From positions 100,671 to 164,670 of the forward strand of contig DAOUBK010000080.1 in the NCBI GenBank assembly GCA_034432635.1: a stretch of 64,000 nt of DNA. The letters run 5' to 3'. The notes beneath the pieces were generated by a model. It was not told where the DNA came from and made no database searches. It saw only the letters and a program-made list of their open reading frames with translations. The stretch comes from Roseiflexus sp034432635. Its GTDB lineage: Bacteria > Chloroflexota > Chloroflexia > Chloroflexales > Roseiflexaceae. Positions 34,372-42,471 of the stretch are shown here, piece after piece. The translations under genes and the position numbers were made by a program. How positions within the stretch are numbered: the first letter of the stretch is position 1; each line of letters begins with the position of its first letter.

Positions 34372-35409
34372 ATGAACCGCTATCGGATGATCGCTGGAGT
34401 TCTGCTGGCGCTTGCACTCTGGTTCACTTCTGCGTCATTCGTTCCTCTCCAGGCGCGTGTCACGCAGTCGTCCTCGTCTGACGATATGGGTCTGACCACG
34501 CATGTGTTGATGTCGGTGCCAATAGGCGATGCTGTGAATGATCCGGTTGGGTTGTCACCGGTTGCCCAGAGCGGTTGGGGAAACTGGGAAGCGGTTCCCG
34601 GCGCGGTATTGGCGACCTCGGCGCCGTCCGTGACCACATGGAGCCGTGATCGGCTGGAGGTGTTCGTCCGTGGCGATGGTGGCGCACTGTTGTGGCAGAC
34701 ATTCGCCGGTGGAACATGGTCGGGCTGGCGCAACCTCGGCGGCGGACTGGCGTCGGCGCCGGCCTGTGTGGCATGGGGGCAGAATCGGATGAGTTGCTTC
34801 GCTCTTCGCTACGGCAGCAGCGCCGTCTGGCACATCTGGTGGAGCGGCGAACGCTGGAGCGAATGGCAGAGCCTGGGCGGGATCGCCACCTCAGCGCCGG
34901 CTGCGGTCTCGTGGGGAGCGCAGCGAGTGGGCGTCTTTGTGCGCGGCAGCGATAACAAGATGTACCAGGCGTACTACGACGGTCAGCGCTGGATCGGCTG
35001 GATCAACCACGAAGGCATCCTGACCTCGGCGCCTGCCTGCACCGCACCGGGCGAAAATCAGGTGCAGTGCTTCGTGCGCGGCAGCAACAACCGGCTCTAC
35101 CGCCGCGTGTGGAACGGTATCCAGTGGACGATCTGGGAAGATATGGGGGTAAGTGCAACCTCTGCGCCAGCTGCTGCATCGTGGGGACCGAACCGGATCA
35201 GTCTGTTTGCGCGGGGCGATAACGGCAACATGCTGCACCGTTACTGGGACGGCAGTCGCTGGATCGGATGGGAAGACCTGGGTGGCAATATCACATCGTC
35301 GCCCGCCTGTGTCTCGTGGGGTGCCAACAGTCTCGACTGTTTCGCCCGTAACATCGATCCAGTCTTCAACACCGATCAGGGGTTGATCCGCCGCTCGTGG
35401 CGCGGATGA
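34372..35409 (+). CDS. Secreted PLL/DUF346-type beta-propeller lectin
   Basis: The 345-residue protein has a signal peptide (MNRYRMIAGVLLALALWFTSASF) and then tandem blades of about 45 residues. Each blade runs 'SAP....W....' then 'FVRG....L......G..W..W..LGG', as in the PLL fucose-binding lectin and sialidase-like DUF346 repeats. I count five full blades plus a sixth split between the N-terminal SGWGNWEAVPG strand and the C-terminal half, giving velcro closure. Blades 2, 4 and 6 each have a cysteine pair (PAC then CF); blades 1, 3 and 5 have none. It probably binds sugars at the cell surface. The gene is monocistronic. Confidence 0.85.
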   Translation: MNRYRMIAGVLLALALWFTSASFVPLQARVTQSSSSDDMGLTTHVLMSVPIGDAVNDPVGLSPVAQSGWGNWEAVPGAVLATSAPSVTTWSRDRLEVFVRGDGGALLWQTFAGGTWSGWRNLGGGLASAPACVAWGQNRMSCFALRYGSSAVWHIWWSGERWSEWQSLGGIATSAPAAVSWGAQRVGVFVRGSDNKMYQAYYDGQRWIGWINHEGILTSAPACTAPGENQVQCFVRGSNNRLYRRVWNGIQWTIWEDMGVSATSAPAAASWGPNRISLFARGDNGNMLHRYWDGSRWIGWEDLGGNITSSPACVSWGANSLDCFARNIDPVFNTDQGLIRRSWRG

Positions 35410-36033
35410 GAGGCATTCTTTATGAGCGTGTATCACTGTGTTTTGCTCTGTTTTCATTGACTGAGCGCTCCTGGCGCAGCAGAGCACCATCACCCGGTTG
35501 CGGAGCGTCCATCGATCCAATTGCCAGGTGTGCAAGTAATGAGTTTTCAGCGTGACAGCATTGCTCAGATACATTGACATCGTTCATAAGTTCCACGAAC
35601 AGAGCGTCATATCTTCATGATCCACCAGGCTCCGGCGCGAACTTCATGATTGCGCAGGCAGGCGCTGTGCATACAGCGTGTCAGGCGAAGTCTGAAACAG
35701 GTCGTTGGTGGTGTTGCGGACAACCAGGAAAACCCACCATTCAGTAAGCGGACAGTGTGGGTTTTGCCCTCTGAATCCGGTATGCGCTACAATCGAGGCA
35801 GGAAGCGTCACCTTGTTTTGGACAACCCAGGTCGCAAGGTGAGTGACGTGACAGGATCGAACTGTATTCACATCGGGCAAGTTATTCGACACGCTGTTGT
35901 CTTTAATACACAGCGCTGGCCAGAAGTACGGTACAGCACGGTCAACCTGCTCAACGTGGTAAGCGATTTGTTTGATTTGCTGCAAAAGCGCAGATCAGGT
36001 ATACACTGGTTGGAGACGTTGTTCTCATGAGAT
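35410..36033. other. Gene-free 624-base region
   Basis: Open frames exist on both strands across about 35650-36030, but they have odd composition and match nothing I know. No signal peptide, motif, good ribosome site or clear promoter was found. It may be remnant DNA linked to the truncated methyltransferase that follows. Confidence 0.4.
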
Positions 36034-36510
36034 ATGTTCAGGGTCGGACATCTTCCGAATGTATTGTATTTGAGGCATGATGTGCGCGAGGCACGGGCGC
36101 TGCTCGAGTCGCCGGAGGTGCAGAACTTTCTGGGAGGTGAGCGGCGGGTGGCATTCGGGTTGAACGGAATTACTGTCTTCCTCTCACCCGACGAGATTTC
36201 ACGCCTCTTCCACGATCTCTATGAGTGGGCAGCGCCGGGTTCTCGACTCTACATCACCTACGAAACCAAAATGCCGGGGCTGATGACTCCGCGTATGGAA
36301 CAGTTTATCGACATGTTCCGTCAGGCAGGATCACCCTTCTGGCTCTATTCGCTGGAGGAGTGCATCGCGCTCAGTCGACCGTGGCAGATCCCACCAACGG
36401 GATTAATGCCGTTGCACGAGTTCCTTGGGCTTCCCGCCGACTACATCACCGAAGCGGATCAGGAAGGCGTCGGGTTGCAGTTCTACGCCGCAATCCTTGC
36501 CAGGCCGTAG
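36034..36510 (+). pseudogene. Truncated SAM-dependent methyltransferase remnant
   Basis: The 158-residue frame resembles only the C-terminal half of a class I methyltransferase, perhaps of the DUF574-like type: VAFGLNGITVFLSPDEISRLFHDLYEWAAPGSRLYITY, then RMEQFIDMFRQAGSPFWLYSLEECIAL. The glycine-rich SAM-binding loop expected in the first 60 residues is absent. The frame opens directly after an in-frame TGA at 36028-36030, and no matching N-terminal half was found upstream in another frame. It is therefore more likely a decayed gene than a functional short protein, although a partner-dependent domain cannot be ruled out. Confidence 0.55.
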
Positions 36511-36905
36511 TGACGGTCATCTCGGGCGAGCAGGGTGGAAGAGGTGCGGTCGTCATAGCAGGTTGCGCATGGCAACGCCAGAAAACGCATCTTTGCGCAA
36601 ACGTTCTGCACGCTCTCAAACTCGCGCGCTGGAGGGTGCGGGGAAAGGGGGGCAGGATGCGACAAACACCCCTCGTCCTGGAAACACTCTATACCTGTGA
36701 GTATCCCGTCCTCATGGAACGATCAGGGGCACGATGCGTCCTTCGCTCCCGTGATCGGCTACAGCGTTGTGTGCAGGTGGAGCATCCGTAATCCGGGCAC
36801 GTACCTGATTCCATCGTTCTGTCCCTCGTCATAACCGGTGCAGCGGCAGAGGTGAGGCAGCGCAATCAGAGTTTTGCGTCAGGGAAACTATCTCGTAATG
36901 AGGGG
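36511..36905. other. Gene-free 395-base region
   Basis: Nothing recognisable is seen between the methyltransferase remnant and the convergent anti-sigma gene. No T-run hairpin was found for either gene. Confidence 0.4.
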
Positions 36906-37862
36906 CTATAGATTCGCCTCGAAGATCACTTCTTCACTTGGTTGAGCAGCAGTATCGGCTTCGTCCAGGGTAATCATCACCTGATCGTAGGCGTCCATCG
37001 GTTCTGGCGCATCGACCACGAACTCGGCAATGCCATCAGGTCCAACCGTAACGACACCGATGGCGATTGGCTGATTTCCTTTCGCCAGCCACAACCGATA
37101 CATCTTCCCCGGTTCGGCGGATTTCAACCCATAAATCATCAACACGAGACGATTGTGCCCCGGTTGCATGAACATGCGCGCGCTTGCCTCATCAGGCGCG
37201 TGCTCAGTCGTCCCCAGCTGTTGCGAGACGGTCTGCGGCGCAGCAATGAATGAGACAAGTTGCTCGTCCTGTCGCTCTGATGTTCGCAACGCCTGGATTT
37301 CCTGCTGGCTCTTTGCGAGTTGAATGCGGGTGTCATCGAGTTCGCGTAGACTGACCAGCAGTTGGGTCTCAAGGGCTGTCGCCGTCTGGCGCACCCCGGC
37401 CAGTTGCAGTTCCATCGAACGCAGCATCTGCTGATTGGATGCAAGTTGTGCTGCGATCTGGTCGGCGCGTCCGCGTGCCTCGAAAACCGCTGTTCCCAGA
37501 CCGATAATCAACGCCAGCGTCGCTGCGAATGCTGGCAAAACCCAGCGACCCATGCGGGTGGAACGCGGCATCGCCGTGGTGCGCGACGCAGGCGCAGTTT
37601 TGGTAGGAGCGTCATCGCTTGCAGCGGCAATACGCGCAAAAAGTTGACGCTTGACCCGGGGTGGCGAGTTAAGTGCTCCGGATGCATAGGGCAGCAGCCC
37701 GACGACTTCGCGGAACGACTCTGCTTCGGCGCGACATCGGGGGCAGGTGGTGATGTGTACTGCCACTCGTGCGGCTTTATCCGCATCGAGCGCGTCCAGC
37801 ACAAAAGCGGGAATGAGTTCTATAATCTCATCGCAGTTCGACAATGTCATCGGCGCGCTCAT
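36906..37862 (-). CDS. Anti-sigma factor, RskA type, with zinc-binding ZAS motif
   Basis: The 318-residue protein has an N-terminal cytoplasmic ZAS domain, with the zinc motif HITTCPRC (H-x3-C-x2-C) near residue 37. A linker follows, then one transmembrane helix (about residues 105-125, LPAFAATLALIIGLGTAVF), a coiled-coil-like stretch (about 130-190) and an extracytoplasmic RskA domain. It should hold the adjacent sigma factor inactive until an envelope signal releases it. The ATG at 37862 overlaps the sigma stop in a TGATG junction. The longer TTG start is not needed. Confidence 0.88.
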   Translation of the reverse strand: MSAPMTLSNCDEIIELIPAFVLDALDADKAARVAVHITTCPRCRAEAESFREVVGLLPYASGALNSPPRVKRQLFARIAAASDDAPTKTAPASRTTAMPRSTRMGRWVLPAFAATLALIIGLGTAVFEARGRADQIAAQLASNQQMLRSMELQLAGVRQTATALETQLLVSLRELDDTRIQLAKSQQEIQALRTSERQDEQLVSFIAAPQTVSQQLGTTEHAPDEASARMFMQPGHNRLVLMIYGLKSAEPGKMYRLWLAKGNQPIAIGVVTVGPDGIAEFVVDAPEPMDAYDQVMITLDEADTAAQPSEEVIFEANL

Positions 37863-38479
37863 CAATCGTGCAGATCGCCTGCCCCTATCTTCTGGTTGTG
37901 TAACAGATCGCGCATCTTCTGCAGTGCGAGCCGGGTACGGGTTTTGACCGTACCGATCGGACTGTTCAGCCGCTGAGCGATCTCGCTTTGAGATAAACCG
38001 CGAAAGTATGCCAGTTCCAGCACCTCGCGCTGCTCCGGCGGGATCTGTGCCAGTGCTTGCAGGATGATACGTCGACGTTCACGTTCGATAGCAGCGCCAG
38101 CGACATCGCTCTGCGCATCTGGTTGATCGAGTATGGCCTGCTCTTCCTGCTCGTTCTGAACAGTCGTCGGACGGGAGCGTTGTCGGCGCAGTTCATCGAT
38201 GCACAGATTATGGGCGATGCCGAAGATCCATCCCGCCACCTGCCCGCGCCCGATGGCAAACGACCCACTACGCCGCCAGACTCGCCAGAACGTTTCCTGA
38301 ACGATATCTTCCGCGAGTTCGGCGTTGCCAAGCATGCGGAGCGCTGTTGCGTACACGATGCGTGCGTACCGGTCGTACAGTTGCTCGAGTGCACTGCTAT
38401 CGCGCTCCGCAACACGAGTTATCAACATCTCGTCGTCCAGTGCAGACGAGTCAGCGGCTGGCATGCTAATCTGACTCAT
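37862..38479 (-). CDS. ECF RNA polymerase sigma factor, SigK-like
   Basis: The roughly 205-residue protein has sigma region 2 (LEQLYDRYARIVYATALRMLGNAELAEDIVQETFWRVWRR, then GWIFGIAHNLCIDELRR) and region 4 (IPPEQREVLELAYFRGLSQSEIAQRLNSPIGTVKTRTRLALQKMR). Regions 1.1 and 3 are absent, as in group 4 sigma factors. It pairs with the ZAS anti-sigma factor through the TGATG overlap. The start at 38479 fits a TATAAT element on the minus strand at 38553-38558, which lies where the longer frame would begin. A target promoter cannot be inferred. Confidence 0.88.
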   Translation of the reverse strand: MSQISMPAADSSALDDEMLITRVAERDSSALEQLYDRYARIVYATALRMLGNAELAEDIVQETFWRVWRRSGSFAIGRGQVAGWIFGIAHNLCIDELRRQRSRPTTVQNEQEEQAILDQPDAQSDVAGAAIERERRRIILQALAQIPPEQREVLELAYFRGLSQSEIAQRLNSPIGTVKTRTRLALQKMRDLLHNQKIGAGDLHD

Positions 38480-38560
38480 CGCACTGTCCCACAGTGCTGA
38501 ATTGTTTTCCAGATAAGCATACGGATAATCTTCACAATCGGATGGCCGCACTATTATAGC

Positions 38561-38613
38561 AAAAGGCGCAACTCTGTCTGCCGTGTCGATGGGAGCAGAG
38601 CAGAGTTGCGCCT
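38561..38613 (-). terminator. Terminator of the metY-metX operon
   Basis: A 13-bp perfect stem pairs AGGCGCAACTCTG (38564-38576) with CAGAGTTGCGCCT (38601-38613), with a 24-base loop. On the minus strand it is followed by TTTTGC. It lies 38 bases past the metX stop. Confidence 0.75.
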
Positions 38614-38650
38614 GGTAGCGCCTGTGAGTTACTGAAGGTTCAACCAGTAT

Positions 38651-39799
38651 TCAGCGATTCCGTGTCAATTGTTCGAGGAACTCCGTGATGATCGGTGCCT
38701 GCTGATCGATATCGACCAGAAATGCATCGTGACCGGCGATTGAGTCGATCTCAATGTGCTCGACCGGTTTCTGCACCCGGCGCAAGGCATCGGCAATCGC
38801 CAGCGACTCGGTCGTGGGGTAGAGCCAGTCGCTGCTGTAGGAAATGACGAGGAAGCGCGCCTGCGTGTGGGCGAATGCTGCATCCAGCGAGCCGTAGCGC
38901 GCCGGCAAATCCCAGTAATCCATGGCTTTCGTAGTGTAGAGATACGAATTCGCATCGAAGCGCGCGTTGAAACTTGCCCCCTGGTGCTCGAGGTAACTCT
39001 CGATGGCGAATTCCTGTGCCATGGTGTAGGAAGGACCCCCGCGTTGGAACGCACGCCCGAACTTGCGTTCCAGTGATGGTTCGCTCAGATAGGTGATATG
39101 ACCGATCATGCGCGCAGTTGCCAGCCCGTCAACTGGCGGCTCATGACCGTAGTAGTCGCCGCCGCGCCAGCGCGGATCCGCCATAATTGCGCGCCGCCCG
39201 ATCGCATTCCATGCCACCGTCTGCGCCGAGGAGCGTGCCGTCGTTGCCAGCAGAAGAGCGCCGCGCACCCGTTCCGGGTATGCCGTCGCCCATTCGAGCG
39301 CCTGAAAGCCACCCATCGAACCGCCGGCAACGGCGAGCAACTGATCGATCCCCAGATGATCGATCAGTCGCGTCTGCGCCCGCACCATATCGCTGATCGT
39401 AATGACCGGGAAACGCAAGCCATACGGCTTGCCGGTCGTCGGATCGATGCTGGAAGGACCGGTGCTCCCCTTACACCCGCCGATGACGTTGGAACAGATA
39501 ATGAAGTAGCGGTCAGTATCAAAAGGACGACCGGGTCCCACCATCGCATCCCACCATCCCGGCTTGGGATCGGTCAGGCTATGACGACCGGCAACGTGTG
39601 CATCGCCAGAAAGGGCGTGCAGGATCAGAATGGCGTTATCACGCGCCGGGCTGAGTTCTCCATACGTCTCATACGCCAGTGTGACCGGCGCCAGCAAAGC
39701 GCCGCTATCGAGTGGCAGCGGCTCGAGCCAGGTGGCGTAGCGGGTCTGGACGAGACCGACACCGAGCGGCGCGCGCTCTGTCGCAAATGCAATCATCAT
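38651..39799 (-). CDS. metX: Homoserine O-acetyltransferase
   Basis: The 382-residue alpha/beta hydrolase-fold enzyme has VTLAYETYGELSPARDNAILILHALSGDAHVAG, the signature GGCKGSTGPSSIDP, the nucleophile elbow AGGSMGGFQALEWA, and a late AGHDAFLVD segment with the catalytic His. It acylates homoserine, using acetyl-CoA or in some relatives succinyl-CoA, to activate it for direct sulfhydrylation. The ATG at 39799 has AGGAAGG six bases upstream. It is the second gene of an operon with metY, so it falls under the same SAM riboswitch. Confidence 0.93.
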   Translation of the reverse strand: MMIAFATERAPLGVGLVQTRYATWLEPLPLDSGALLAPVTLAYETYGELSPARDNAILILHALSGDAHVAGRHSLTDPKPGWWDAMVGPGRPFDTDRYFIICSNVIGGCKGSTGPSSIDPTTGKPYGLRFPVITISDMVRAQTRLIDHLGIDQLLAVAGGSMGGFQALEWATAYPERVRGALLLATTARSSAQTVAWNAIGRRAIMADPRWRGGDYYGHEPPVDGLATARMIGHITYLSEPSLERKFGRAFQRGGPSYTMAQEFAIESYLEHQGASFNARFDANSYLYTTKAMDYWDLPARYGSLDAAFAHTQARFLVISYSSDWLYPTTESLAIADALRRVQKPVEHIEIDSIAGHDAFLVDIDQQAPIITEFLEQLTRNR

Positions 39800-39983
39800 A
39801 GGGTGCCTTCCTGGTTCGGTACACACGTTCCCTGATGAGTTCGATATGGGCGCCAGCCAGAGGCGCCGCTGTATTGCCTGCTACCTGCAACCGTCTTGTC
39901 TGCGCATCTCCGAGTACCCCATAGTGTCGCAGAGGGCGCGGAGTAAACCATCTGCAACCCTCTGCGCACCCTCAAATCCCCGG

Positions 39984-41270
39984 CTACACCTTTGCCAGCG
40001 CCTGATCCAGGTCGGCGATAATATCGTCGATGGTCTCGATCCCGACCGACAGGCGCACAAAATCGTCGGTGACACCGGTCAACCGCTGCTCATCGGGGGT
40101 CAACTGGCTGTGAGTCGTGCTGGCCGGATGGATCGCAAGACTCCGGGCATCACCGATATTCGCCAAGTGCGAGAACAGGCGCAGACTGTCGATGAATTTC
40201 GCGCCAGCTGCGCGCCCACCTCTGATGCCGAACCCGACGATACCGCTCTGCCCCCTGGGCATATACTTTTGCGCCAGCGCATAACTCGGGTGGTCTGGAA
40301 GTCCGGGGTACAGCACCCATTCAACCTTGCTATGCTCTTTGAGGAACTGTGCCACTGCCAGTGCATTCTGACTGTGACGCTCCATCCGCAATCCCAGTGT
40401 CTCGATGCCCTGGAGCAGCAGGAAGGAGTTGAACGGACTGAGGCACGCGCCAATATCGCGCAGCAACTGCACCCGCACCTTCAAGATGTATGCCAGGTTG
40501 CCGAACGCCTGGGTATACACCAGACCGTGATAGGACGGATCGGGAGTCGTAAACTCAGGGTAGCGTCCATTTGCCCAGTCGAACTTTCCGCTATCGACCA
40601 GCAGCCCGGCGATGCTGGTTCCATGCCCACCAAGGTATTTGGTGGCGGAGTGGATGACAATATCGGCGCCCCACTCGAATGGACGGCACAGATACGGGGT
40701 TGCCGTAGTCGAGTCGACCATCACCGCCACGCTGTGTTCGTGGGCGATACCGGCGATAGTTTGTAGATCGACGATATCCAGACGCGGGTTGCCGACCAGT
40801 TCGAGGAAGACCAGTTTGGTGCGATCATCGATCGCCCGACGAAACCCTTCGTGATCGCGGGCATCGACGAAGCGCGTCGTAATGCCGAGTTTGGGGAGCG
40901 TATGGCGGAACAGATTGTAGGTGCCGCCGTACAGGTCGCTCGATGAGACGATATTATCACCGGCGCCCGCCACATTCAGGATTCCCAGCGTTTCCGCCGC
41001 CTGACCCGATGCCAGCGCCAGTGCGCCGACGCCGCCTTCGAGCGCGGCGATGCGCTGTTCGAGCACATCGGTCGTCGGGTTCATAATGCGGGTATAGATG
41101 TTGCCGAACTCCTGCAACCCAAATAGCCGCGCAGCGTGATCGGTATCCTTGAACTGATACGATGTCGTTTGATAGATCGGAACAGCGCGTGCGCCGGTGG
41201 TCGGGTCGGGTTGCTGCCCTGCGTGGAGTGCCAGGGTCTCGAAGCCGGTGAAGCGGATTGCGTCTGTCAT
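39984..41270 (-). CDS. metY: O-acetylhomoserine sulfhydrylase (aminocarboxypropyltransferase)
   Basis: The 428-residue PLP enzyme of the Cys/Met metabolism family has ALHAGQQPDPTTGARAVPIYQTTSY, the PLP-binding segment with lysine in HSATKYLGGHG, and the C-terminal RLSVGIETIDDIIADLDQAL. It converts O-acetylhomoserine plus sulfide into homocysteine, completing the direct route with MetX. I chose the ATG at 41270 because AAGGAG lies 12 bases upstream; the longer frame uses that sequence as codons. Expression is controlled by the SAM-I riboswitch directly upstream. Confidence 0.93.
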   Translation of the reverse strand: MTDAIRFTGFETLALHAGQQPDPTTGARAVPIYQTTSYQFKDTDHAARLFGLQEFGNIYTRIMNPTTDVLEQRIAALEGGVGALALASGQAAETLGILNVAGAGDNIVSSSDLYGGTYNLFRHTLPKLGITTRFVDARDHEGFRRAIDDRTKLVFLELVGNPRLDIVDLQTIAGIAHEHSVAVMVDSTTATPYLCRPFEWGADIVIHSATKYLGGHGTSIAGLLVDSGKFDWANGRYPEFTTPDPSYHGLVYTQAFGNLAYILKVRVQLLRDIGACLSPFNSFLLLQGIETLGLRMERHSQNALAVAQFLKEHSKVEWVLYPGLPDHPSYALAQKYMPRGQSGIVGFGIRGGRAAGAKFIDSLRLFSHLANIGDARSLAIHPASTTHSQLTPDEQRLTGVTDDFVRLSVGIETIDDIIADLDQALAKV

Positions 41271-41409
41271 AACGGTGATCGACTCCTTGTGTTGCAATTG
41301 TGTGTGCCAATCCAGTGCGTGATCGGTTCAAAGGAACAGCAAAGCCAGCGCAGCGCGACCTGCAGGTGTGCTGCCATCTGATGAGCAATCTCTCGTGCAG
41401 CGTGAGGGC

Positions 41410-41441
41410 AACAAAATTGCCCTCATCTGTACGATGAGGGC
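41410..41441 (-). terminator. Intrinsic terminator of the SAM riboswitch expression platform
   Basis: A perfect 9-bp stem (GCCCTCATC, loop GTACA, GATGAGGGC in minus-strand reading, 41419-41441) is followed by AATTTTG. It lies between the aptamer and metY, where SAM binding would favour termination. Confidence 0.85.
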
Positions 41442-41499
41442 TGTCTGTGTGAGCTTTGGGAGATACCTCAGGGTGGGCATCTACTCCCACAGCGCACGC

Positions 41500-41681
41500 C
41501 TCTCATCTTCCAGATACACTCTGCCGGAATTGGCACCTTCCAGTGTGAACAAGATATTCAGATTGCCTGAAATGAGAGGGCATCGCCTTTGACGCCAGTC
41601 TCGGCATCTGAACGTCTTACCCTGCACCGGAGGTTGCCGAGGCTTCATTGGGCCGGTCCCTCCGCCTCTCTGGATAAGAGT
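41500..41681 (-). ncRNA. SAM-I riboswitch (S-box) aptamer controlling metY-metX
   Basis: Read on the minus strand, the aptamer opens CTCTTATCCAGAGAGGCGGA and continues with GGGACCGGCCCAATGAAGCC and CTCGGCAACC. It ends with GGTGCCAATTCCGGCAGAG and GAAGATGAGAG. These are the S-box consensus blocks. The P1 stem is complete: CTCTTATC at 41681-41674 pairs with GATGAGAG at 41507-41500, with one G-U. One arm of the aptamer is longer than usual. Binding of S-adenosylmethionine should stop transcription at the terminator near 41419-41441. Confidence 0.95.
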
Positions 41682-41708
41682 TGCGCTTATTGACTTATTT
41701 GCTCAGAT

Positions 41709-41736
41709 AGTATACGACATTGCGCGAGATTGTCAA
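41709..41736 (-). promoter_or_regulatory. Sigma-70-type promoter of the SAM riboswitch-metYX transcript
   Basis: On the minus strand, TTGACA (41736-41731) and TATACT (41714-41709) are 16 bases apart. The predicted transcription start, near 41702, lies about 20 bases before the aptamer. Confidence 0.8.
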
Positions 41737-42471
41737 GCAGCTTGTACATCTTTCAACAATGCCGGATCGAATGCATATGGTGCGGCGCCCTTGTATGGTT
41801 GCCAGAGTTGCGCTCAAAGCAGCGGCCTGTAGTCTGCCGCGTGGTTTTTGATTGACAGAGGTCGGGAAGGCGTGGTAGAGTATACGGGCTTTTTTCCGGA
41901 TACTGAAAATCGATCCAACAATCTGCAATCGGAAGAGGGTGGTAACCTTTTGACGCTTGTTGGATAATAGAGTGGCGGCAGGGCAATTGCATGCAGTGCC
42001 CTGCCCTTCGTTCTGAAGTGGCTACAATGTTGCAAACCCAGACTTGCGGAGGCGCTCTACGACGGGCAAACGTATCTTCGCCACGTTCCACTTTGTGAAG
42101 GACTGTTTGTCCATCATGCCGATCCATCTGCATGCTGCGAATCATTTGCGTGCAGTGGCGACTACTGGAGTCCCCGGATGCGCGCACCAGTGTCCCAGTT
42201 CGTGCATACGCTCACAGAGCGACCCCTGGGGCAACTATGGAGTTGGAGCCGGCGCGTTACTGGCGCGAGTGCACGTACAGCCACCATCCAACCTCAGGAT
42301 CGAATCGACAGTCTGCTCTATCCACGGTCTGTCTCCTGTTGTGCTGACGACTCCTGTCAACGCGAGATGGCATCTGCCAACCGGTGATGTCAGCGATTGC
42401 AGGAACGTTCGTTGGTGTGGCAGTATTGTGAGTGTTGCGGGTATTTGTTTCGGCTATCATCAGAGGCGTGC
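41737..42471. other. Gene-free stretch of about 735 bases
   Basis: No frame on either strand resembles a known protein. A TTGACA at 41852-41857 lacks a properly spaced -10. It is probably the junction between the methionine operon and the surface-glycan block. Confidence 0.4.

Noticed and set aside
41753..42187. Minus-strand open frame upstream of the SAM riboswitch
   Set aside because: The amino-acid pattern (many His, Arg, Ser, Cys) is unlike a folded protein, and the promoter and riboswitch just downstream show this is spacer DNA.
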